This document shows, piece by piece, positions 38,101 to 64,000 of a DNA stretch of 64,000 nt. Numbering within the stretch: position 1 is the stretch's first letter; every line of letters starts with the position of its first letter. Origin of the DNA: Trebouxia sp. TZW2008 (taxonomy: Eukaryota > Chlorophyta > Trebouxiophyceae > Trebouxiales > Trebouxiaceae); assembly GCA_002118135.1 (NCBI GenBank), contig BDIU01000045.1, positions 281,208-345,207 on the forward strand, in the 5' to 3' direction. The translations under genes and the position numbers were made by a program. The notes beneath the pieces were generated by a model. The model saw only the letters and a program-made list of their open reading frames with translations. It did no database searches and had not been told where the DNA came from.

Positions 38101-38498
38101 ATCAAAGGAGCCAGGTGCCACACCTGACAGCATGTCATCAATCAGAGCCAGCACATACTGCACAGCCTCTTCCTTGGTGACGCTTCGCAACACATTCAAA
38201 AAGGCCTCACAGTATGCAGGGCCGTTCTGTAGATACAGTGGCAGGTTCAGGGATGTTTGCTCAAGCATGCTGGGCAAAGCACCTTTATTGGAGATAGCTG
38301 CAAAATGAGCAAAGTCACCTGCTCCAAAAGCTCAGCCTGAGTTTCGCGCTTGCGTTTGTCATATTTCCTGATCAGTTGGGCGTCTCTGTCCGATATCAAA
38401 CGCAATGAAGTGAAGCTTTCCCAGGGGACCTCGTGACTTTTCAGAATTTGCTCGGTGGTCACGTCTCCTGCGTCATCTGATCTCGACTGTCGTGACAT
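34726..38498 (-). CDS. VMA13: V-type proton ATPase subunit H
   Basis: This is the regulatory, HEAT-repeat subunit of the V1 sector, needed for proton pumping into vacuoles and endomembrane compartments. Exons are 38498-38319, 38226-38124, 37807-37622, 37115-36848, 36225-36109, 35919-35770, 35354-35185 and 34870-34726. Characteristic segments are TTEQILKSHEVPWESF, LIRKYDKRKRETQAELLE, GPAYCEAFLNVLRSVTKEEA, VQYVLALIDDML, NKTDWFTQAKAAKTLTAIL, QQLLYEAGMCVWQLTFYEPA, MVEAGLPKVVQQRI, SSFEKYKKEVLGDSLDWTP, FWKENVEKFEEKDFQILRVL and the C-terminal VQKQALLCVQKIMLAKDK. The ATG at 38498 gives an N terminus of the right length. Exons 2 and 3 do not join in phase, so one small exon (length 1 mod 3) between 38123 and 37808 is missing from the model. 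Introns contain a (TTGA) microsatellite and copies of exon 4. Confidence 0.94.
35027..35146. repeat. TTGA/TTGG tetranucleotide microsatellite
   Basis: About 120 bp of ttgattgattg with interspersed ttggttgg and ttaattaa variants, inside the last intron of V-ATPase H. It is impure, unlike the perfect TTGA array at 52174-52289. Confidence 0.9.
36580..36850. repeat. Two copies of the donor edge of V-ATPase H exon 4
   Basis: The intact exon end reads, on the + strand, ttctctttggtggcttgtcg then agccatgtcgactaggccat gcaccac. It recurs downstream in transcription at about 36710-36760 (tccttggtggcctggcgagc, catatccaccaagccatgca) and at about 36585-36625 (tccttggtgacttgacgagc, catatcgaccaagcgatgca). 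The intervening spacer with gcacagggctgcatcag is copied too. Period is about 125 bp. Confidence 0.9.
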
Positions 38499-38887
38499 AT
38501 CGCTGCAGATCTCTGCGTTCAGCGGCTGTCCAGGCTGCTGATTGCGTTCCGGCTTGGATTTGCTTTCCAATCAGCCATGCATGCAATCAGACGGATCTGT
38601 GCAGAAACGGTGCGCTGTGGGTAGTGATCGTCAATGCTATTATTCAAAGCTGATCTCGAGGGATGCCGTTCAGGGGCTGGCGAGAAATGCCATCAGCGCG
38701 ATTTACAGCAGAATTTTGCCCCAAGTCGGTTGCACGGGCGACGATCGAGGTGCTTGGTAGCAAAAGTCTGTCCGTGCGTACAAGCGATCACTCTGGCAGT
38801 TAGGTCAAGCACTTTCAAACCAACACTCGTCACTTTGACTACTGCTGAGCTGCAAGCATTTGCGAGATCGGTGTGTTCACCGTTCGT
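38499..38887. promoter_or_regulatory. Divergent V-ATPase H / DHH promoter region
   Basis: 389 bp between two start codons, CpG-rich throughout (for example gggcgacgatcgaggtg near 38737). It is inferred to serve both genes. No core element was recognised with confidence. Confidence 0.55.
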
Positions 38888-41012
38888 ATGGCAGAACAGA
38901 TGATGCCTGTGGTGGTCTCGTACCACTACCCTTGTCCAGACGGGGTTTTTGCGGCTCTTGCTGCTCATCTAAGCTTTGCAGAAACTGGCGTGAAATCTAT
39001 GTGGGTGCCTAACACCGTTTACAACCCGAGAACATTAGAAAGCCTCAGCCTACAAGTAGGTCAGCAGTTCAATCTTTGTCATTTCCAATTTGAGCGCATG
39101 CCAGAGATGACAAATCTGCTGTGCTTGAGACAGATCAGACGTTGTACCTGCTGGACTATGTTGGACCGCATGGATTTGCCAGAGCAGCTGCTGAGCAGGG
39201 AGCCAAGTATGCAATCTGTTGGACCGCCAATTGTCCTTCAACGACCGTGTCATGCATGACCTATCCCATGGTTTGCTAGGGTCATTGTCTTGGACCATCA
39301 CAAGACAGCATTTGAAATGCTTGAAAATGCTGGAGCACAGCACCCAAATCTGCACAATGGACTTGACATGAGTAGGAGCGGTGCAACTATAGCCTTGGAT
39401 TACTTCAAGCCAAAGGCGCGTCCAGTCAAGCAGCTTATGTGATCAGCAGTCAGTCTATAGGCAGGCAAGACGCAATATCTTGACTACATGAAAGCGTGCA
39501 GGTGAGCACTGACTTGCGGACCATATTCAAGTATATTGAAGATGCAGACCTGTGGAAATGGGAGCTGCCGCACAGCAAAGCATTTCACGCAGGTACATTT
39601 CGTTGAAGCACGCATTTTTTTGCACAAAGTCCAAACATGCTGTACACGACGCAGTGGTCACTAAAGTAACATGACGCTTTCTAGCATACATTGCTAGGTT
39701 TGTGTGGCCTAGGTCCTGTCTTGCCAGGCAGGCTTGTCTTGAGCAGCACGATAAGGATGTCTGATTGTCAACTGTTGTAAGTCAGACAAAATACTTTCAG
39801 CCTGGTATGCTATAGCGTCATTTGATGCAGGCCTTGGTAGCCTTCAGTTGGAGTACGATGCAAACAAGAATTCAGCAATCTTCCAGCAGCTGTCTGAGCT
39901 ACAGCTTGATGAAGTCATCACCCAGGCAAGCAGTGCTGACATTGACATTGACATCATTCACAGCGACATTTGTTTGTCTAAATTTTCACAGCTGAACACC
40001 ACCTGTCTGATGCTCAGAACAAGCCAGCCTGACAAGATAGGGCTTGGGCCACCCACACCTAGCACATGTGCTGCAATGTGTCATCAGTTATTGTTATACT
40101 AATTGTTGACATCAGTGCTTGCTACAGCACGCTGTGTTTGTTGTTGAAAGACAAGAAAAGTCTTCGCCATCAGGCATCATCACAGAAGCGTCTGTGAGTA
40201 GAGGCAGCCTGGATCATGCCTATTGCTTGTCAATGCAAGGAATTGCTGAAGCACCCCTTCAATGAGCATTCAGTTGTCAACAGAATTTTGGGCTTTGGCT
40301 ACAATTCACTTTTTCCATCATGCACTACAGGGAAAGGAGGTTTTGGATGAGCAGGATCGGCAGATTAGGGCAGCCTTGCAAACAGCCTTCACAGTGCAGT
40401 TGGGTGGATCAGAAGGCTTGCAAAGACAATGGGGCAGGTGTTTAGCAGTGCAGGTGGATAAAAAGTTGTCGCAGATCAGGAGCAGCTTGGGAAATGCTCT
40501 GGCTGAACTTTCAAAAGCTGGTAATCTTAGAGCCATGGCAGTTGTTGCATACGTTGAGGTGAGCTCTGCCAGGAGCAGCACTGACACACAATCGTTACCA
40601 CATGTTTCTGTGCCAAGCCTCCTGCTGTATCTGCAACTCAGCAGATGATATCTCTGTAAGTCTACAACACGTGGTTGACAGATTCCAAGTCTTGCATGTG
40701 CCAAGTGTAGGTCAAGTGCAAATGCCACCCACATTGTAGTGCATGTTGCTTGAATATCAGGATGATGCAATACAGCTTACACCAAATACAGCTCAAGTGC
40801 AAATGCCACCCCTGTTGCAGTGCATGCTGCTTCAAAATCAGGTCGATGCAATGCAGGAGGCCATGCGGGATCCTTCCAAAATCAAGGTCAGTCTGAGAAG
40901 CATAGGTGATGAAGACACAACACAGCTTTCACAACAATTTGATGGAGGTGGCCATGAAAACGCTAGCTCGTTCATTATTGATATCCAAGACTTCGAGTCT
41001 TGGAGATTGTGA
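38888..41012 (+). CDS. DHH/DHHA1-family phosphoesterase, 319 aa
   Basis: A member of the DHH superfamily of metal-dependent phosphoesterases (RecJ/NrnA-like fold). The exact substrate is not deducible. Exons are 38888-39055, 39130-39206, 39280-39424, 39502-39592, 39831-39925, 40331-40558 and 40857-41012, 320 codons in frame. Motif I is SYHYPCPDGVFAALAAH (metal-binding Asp in CPDG). Motif III is VIVLDHHKTAFEM, with the name-giving DHH. LDMSRSGATIALDYF and FKYIEDADLWKWELP follow. The C-terminal DHHA1 part has KVSLRSIGDEDTTQLSQ and the glycine-rich FDGGGHENASSF. Intron 5 appears to use a GC donor (cag/gcaagc). Uncharacterised land-plant and algal DHH proteins share this layout. Introns hold two family B repeats and a doublet of the last acceptor region (40700-40856). 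The start ATG sits just inside the CpG-rich region. Confidence 0.9.
39668..39752 (+). repeat. Dispersed repeat family B, copy 2
   Basis: Contains ctagcatacattgctaggtt, tcctgtcttgccaggcaggc and ttgtcttgagcagcacgata. It extends the match to the 9553 copy at its left end, so the family unit is at least 80 bp. It lies in a DHH intron. Further copies are listed separately. Confidence 0.8.
40020..40070 (-). repeat. Dispersed repeat family B, inverted copy
   Basis: cagcctgacaagatagggct then gggccacccacacctagca is the reverse complement of the family B core. It lies in the same DHH intron series as copy 2 but in opposite orientation. Confidence 0.65.
40690..40856. repeat. Doublet of the acceptor region before DHH exon 7
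   Basis: caagtgcaaatgccacccac then gcatgttgcttgaatatcag and gatgatgcaata recurs about 100 bp later as caagtgcaaatgccacccct, gcatgctgcttcaaaatcag, gtcgatgcaatgcag. Only the second copy ends in the functional acceptor. Confidence 0.85.
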
Positions 41013-41127
41013 CATGCCATGATTACAAAGCACCACTGCAGCTCATCATGATCATGCTTAAGCTCATGAGGCTTGGCAATCATCTGCTGACACTGGTTCT
41101 TTCACTCAAAAGTCAAATAAGTTGCCC

Positions 41128-42653
41128 TCAATGCCTAAAATCTGCAGCAGCCTTGCCCTGAATGATGTCAAGAATCTGCTCTCGCATTTCAGTCACAGCT
41201 CTTGGGGTCACATGAGTTGCCATCGCTTCTGATGCATTCTCCAGGTTGCATTGCTTTGTCCACTCTGCAGCAATGATCTCTGCACAAGCTGCACCAACAT
41301 GGCTTTGTCAATACTTGTATTCAGCTTTCAGTCAGGCTACAACTCACAACAATAGGAGGTGACACTTTGAGCAAAGGTGCCGGGTGTGTGTGGCACAAGT
41401 CCTGTCTTGTCAGGCTGGCTTGTCCTGAGGCTACAGCCACACGCTATATCTATTCAAGCTGCCTGACAGCGTCTGTTCAAGGCAATCAGGCCTACATGTT
41501 GCTTCGCACACTGTAATGCTCTCAGCATTGATCCCCATTCTCATCGCTGACCAGGACACTTACCTAAGACATACATTCCACAATCATTTGCATTTGTCTG
41601 CTGAGGGGTCATAGGTTCTAGCACCTGCCTAATGGCTGCTGGACCCCTGCACATGTTGCATGCAATGTGAGCCTGTCCCGTAAAGCAGGCATATATGATG
41701 TCATTGCATCACAACAGCTTCTGACAGACTTGCATAGAGGCAGCTTGCGCCTGTACCCTTGTAGCCTCTGGGTTTCACAGCCTGCCTAGCAAATGTCTCT
41801 AATGCAAGAATGAAGCAGCAAATTGCATACCCAAGAGATGGTTGTATTGCCTGGACAATCTGCTTGGCAATCTTGATGTTTCTGCTTCCTTTGCAGGAGT
41901 CATAATGGTGCAATGCCTTGTCCTGCCTTGAGTAGACAGCTAGACTCCTGCCAACAACATGGATGTCAAAGTCCAAATCAGACCAAAAAGTTGCGAGCGT
42001 CTGTTGTGTAAGACGCACCAGTGACTGCCACCCTCAGCTGTATCTGCATCTGGATTGTTGTTGATGGCAAAGAAGACAAGACCTCTTGATGGCATCTATC
42101 TGACACAGGCATGCAGGCCGTCATCATGTGACCCGTACAACATTGGTTTGGATGCTGCTACAAATACCTTCAGGGGTGCAAGTATATCACTTGCAGCATC
42201 ATCTCCTGCATTGGCAGGCATTGAGCTGACATACACAGAGGGTGGAGAGTTGCACGTTGTATGCAACGGCATCATAAGCGCAGCGTCAAATCTTGATACT
42301 TGCAATTCCAGAATTCCCAACAGAACTGTCAGTCCTTACCCAACCCTGCTAACTGGCTCAGCAGAAACGTCATAGCTCCTCCAACAAAGAGCAGGCTTGA
42401 CTTGTTTGCTGCAAACTTTTCTGTGCCCAGATATTCGAAGAAGAAGGTAATGATCTGAACCGGCAGTTGCTGTGTCATTGCGATTGCAGATGAAAGCCTT
42501 GCCCGTTGAGAGCGTGATAGCGCAATAATCTTGATGTTGTACCTGATCGTTGAGCCAGAGTGGGCCCCTAAGAAGGTCGACATCGCCGCGGCGCAGCAGA
42601 ACATCGCCATAGCTAAGGACTTTGTCGCTACTTTTCTGCTGTACATCGTGCAT
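41128..42653 (-). CDS. NEDP1: NEDD8-specific cysteine protease (NEDP1/SENP8/DEN1), 227 aa
   Basis: A C48-family protease that processes NEDD8 and removes it from substrates, so it tunes cullin-RING ligases. Exons are 42653-42543, 42454-42340, 42205-42168, 42095-42019, 41947-41831, 41628-41564 and 41288-41128, 228 codons in frame. The N terminus KVLSYGDVLLRRGDVDLL, then GPLWLNDQIITFFFEYL, matches SENP8 closely. The catalytic triad is visible: His in EGGSHWSLAVY, Asp in ALHHYDSCKGS and Cys in NANDCGMYVL. VFFAINNNPD precedes the His as in the human enzyme. The C-terminal helix region (TPRAVTEMREQILDIIQG) completes the fold. Length is close to the human 212 aa. The exon at 42205-42168 is only 38 nt. 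DHH (+) ends just 115 bp from this stop codon, so the 3' UTRs may overlap. Confidence 0.94.
41376..41440 (+). repeat. Dispersed repeat family B, copy 3
   Basis: gtgtgtgtggcacaagtcct then gtcttgtcaggctggcttgt matches the family core. It lies in the penultimate NEDP1 intron, antisense to that gene. Confidence 0.75.
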
Positions 42654-43234
42654 AAGCCCTCGCGCCTGTTCCTCCAATACAAGAAAAAAAAAATCAAAAT
42701 CGAGCAGTGGTTGCACAAGCAGCCACGCAAAAGCCTCTGGTCTGGAGTCACAGCGCACGCGCCGCTTCAAGCTGATCCATTGACGCAAACTTGACCGAGC
42801 AATCGCGCATGCCGTCCGAGAAGTTTGCAAATGTCGCCTGCTGAGTGAGCATGCTGTGAGCAAAGCACGATAGGTCAAAGCATGCTACGCTAGGTTGACC
42901 GAAGCAGCATCGAGACTTGCGATTTTGCAGTCCTGCAAGCTCCCGCTGGCTGTTTTTGGGGGGGTTGCGGGTGTCTTCAACAAGAACCCCGGCTGCCTTT
43001 GCAGCGGGATATCGTCCGTGTTGGCTGCTGCGCGACTGCATCCGCAGACAACCTCCGTGACGTGCGACCAGCTAGACAGTCGTATCGTCTGTGTCTCACA
43101 GCCATCGCAGCCGCACAAGTAGGAATTCGTCCATGCAAGCCCCGCATAGGAGGCCCACTTGCAAAGGTGGTCGAGCTTACAGTCAGCTAGCAGGATGCTG
43201 CTAAGGCTTTTATGACTTGCAATTCAGCAACAAA
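42654..43234. promoter_or_regulatory. CpG-rich divergent promoter region NEDP1 / AXDND1-like
   Basis: Counted directly, 42541-43190 holds about 48 CpG in 650 bp (7.3 per 100 bp). A stretch inside the rightward gene (53641-54000) has 5 in 360 bp (1.4 per 100 bp). The region contains a poly-A run (about 42683-42692) and no conserved ORF. It is inferred to contain the start sites of both flanking genes. Confidence 0.6.
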
Positions 43235-62506
<19,272 letters not shown>

Positions 62507-63020
62507 TGTGTCTTTTTTGCTCCCAATTGCTTGCTTGTCCAGAGCATGATTGAATTGACAGGCATCTTTGACCTGGCATGCTTAGGAGAAAATGACAACA
62601 GATTAGTTCTTTGATTGATGGCCACTTTTGAGACATGTGCAGCATTGTCACGTAGGCTTAAGTTGCATGCCGACAGAGCTGTCACCATTCTTGAACTGGC
62701 TCTTGTAAACTCGTGATGATGCATTTGTGTTGTCGGGCAGCACAATCAGCACTTGACTGGCAGAACTTTGAGAGCTTATTGACAGAGAGTGATCACAGGC
62801 TGCCGATAGTCTGCAGCATGCTGAAGCCTGTCAGTCAGGGATGTGAGGGCCTACGTATGTGTCGTTGGGGCAAGTCCTTGTGGTAATGTGCAACACTGAT
62901 AGCAATGAATCTGTCAAACGCTGCCATTCATACATTTGCAACAGGACGGGCCATACAGCATGTGAGCAACAATACAACTGGTTGTACAAAGGGACAGCTG
63001 CAAGCCAGAGACGGTGCGCA
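62507..63020. other. Convergent intergenic region
   Basis: About 510 bp between the stop codons of the AXDND1-like gene (+) and the right-edge gene (-). No exon, repeat family or RNA was recognised. Confidence 0.55.
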
Positions 63021-63990
63021 TCACTTGAGCAGATAGCTTGCTATATGCTGCAGAAGCACAAGTGGACTGTTCATCTGAACGCTACTTCTGACAGCAGCTG
63101 TGGGCTTGCTAGCGTGTGTGTCCCCAGATGCGCCTGTTTCAACTATAGGGTCTGTTTCTTGGATCTCAATGGGGATATACATGAATGGCCTTGGCACAGC
63201 ATTGGTTGGCATGGGCCTGTCCTGACTGCTGCTTGCTTGAGCATTCTGTGCTGCAGCTGATAGTGATTCATTGCCAGAATCTGTGATAAGTTTCTGCCAG
63301 GTGAAGGGAGTACCTTTGCCACCCTGACCACGCCGCTGCAGGATACCCTCCTTGAATAAAATCCTGCACAACAACATGCTTTTACACTGAGCAGGCAACC
63401 AGTGGATGCAGATTGCACACAGTAAAGCTCGAGCAGATACTGCATAAGAGCATGTCTTTGTCACATTGATACATGCGCATTTGCAATTGATGTCAACTGG
63501 ACAAATGCAGAGTCATGCAGCCCTAGCATGCCAGCAAGCTATGAGTCAGCAACAAGCTGAGTGAGCTGTGCGGTTATTTGTCATCAAGCCAGGCATTGCC
63601 AAATTTGTCATTTCAGACAGGACACCAAGTTGCACCTGAAAGGGGCTTCTTGCAGCCTTGGTCAAAGTAAATACAGGGGACACTGCATTCTTTAAATTGC
63701 TGTAAAGCAAACATTGTCAACAGCCTGCCTGCCGAACACTGCAGCAACACACAGTATAAACAGGCACCCAGCATAGTCACCTGAGGGCCTTGCTGGTGTC
63801 AGGGTTGTTGCCCATGCTGCTCCTGAGCTCTCCTTCCCTTACTCCTGTTCTGTCCCCAATCAGCTTCAAAATCATCTCCTTCGTGGCCAGAAACTTAGGG
63901 TTCAAACCAAGAGCTGTGGCGCAAGCTTGCTGCACACTGCTAAACATAGACATGGTCTGGGAAATTCGGTCAACCCATTCATGAACCTGT
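63021..63990 (-). CDS. Protein with winged-helix-like C-terminal domain (5' end outside window)
   Basis: Not assigned to a named gene. Exon 63990 (or beyond)-63781 and exon 63363-63021 join in phase as SKALR/ILFKEG. The first encodes a helical segment (WVDRISQTMSMFSSVQQAC, ATALGLNPKFLATKEMIL) and the start of a winged-helix-like fold (DRTGVREGELRSSMGNNP, then DTSKALR). The second completes the wing (FKEGILQRRGQGGKGTPFTW) and continues with a Ser/Ala/Pro-rich tail ending YLLK and stop. The pattern of a helix pair followed by a GxGG(K/R) wing is typical of small winged-helix DNA-binding domains. That is an inference from spacing, not a family match. The gene runs off the right edge. Confidence 0.55.
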
Positions 63991-64000
63991 GACTTAGTAT

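Noticed and set aside
63638..63701. Candidate exon between the two right-edge exons (a frame reading QFKECSVPCIYF, flanked by plausible splice sites)
   Set aside because: Direct joining of the flanking exons restores a coherent winged-helix pattern in phase. Including this segment shifts the last exon into another frame that soon stops.

Overview
The window is nuclear DNA of a eukaryote, most likely a chlorophyte green alga. Nearly every protein gene is split into short exons (about 40-600 bp) by GT-AG introns of roughly 80-700 bp. The gene set is plant-like: CCT7 with a Gly-Arg tail, a SKIP16/FBXO3-type F-box protein, and TIPIN with an N-terminal zinc knuckle. It also contains a large AXDND1-type axonemal protein, which points to a lineage that can build flagella and so to an alga rather than a seed plant. 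Placement in Trebouxiophyceae is only a guess. No bacterial, organellar or viral block was seen.

Layout, left to right. A Gln-rich coiled-coil gene (- strand) leaves the left edge and starts near 7478. CCT7 (-, 8262-12191) faces a small EF-hand gene (+, about 12923-13622). A weak hypothetical (+, about 14008-14775), NKAP (+, 14910-17230) and acetyl-CoA synthetase (+, 18008-25174) follow. SKIP16/FBXO3 (-, 26476-30884) is head-to-head with TIPIN (+, 31150-34371). V-ATPase subunit H (-, 34726-38498) is head-to-head with a DHH phosphoesterase (+, 38888-41012). NEDP1/SENP8 (-, 41128-42653) is head-to-head with an 18-kb AXDND1-like gene (+, 43235-62506) that carries a tRNA-Asp(GTC) inside one intron. 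A winged-helix-like gene (-) enters from the right edge. I assembled the NKAP, ACS, TIPIN, DHH, NEDP1 and AXDND1 models by hand; in each the exon lengths sum to a multiple of three with no internal stop.

The most unusual property is what fills the introns. In most genes, stretches of intron next to an exon are decayed tandem copies of that exon's edge together with its splice site. I call these exon echoes. Up to seven copies occur, as in the AXDND1-like gene at 48970-49790. Where such repeats stay in frame they form protein repeats. Other signals are strong CpG depletion in gene bodies with CpG-rich 5' ends, three families of short dispersed repeats, several likely GC-AG introns, and a multiplied acidic DDDELL-type motif in the TIPIN tail.

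The genes do not form one pathway. They are a housekeeping mix: protein folding, RNA processing, acetyl-CoA supply, ubiquitin and NEDD8 control, replication-fork protection, vacuolar acidification and flagellar structure. From SKIP16 onward genes alternate strand strictly, with short shared upstream regions.
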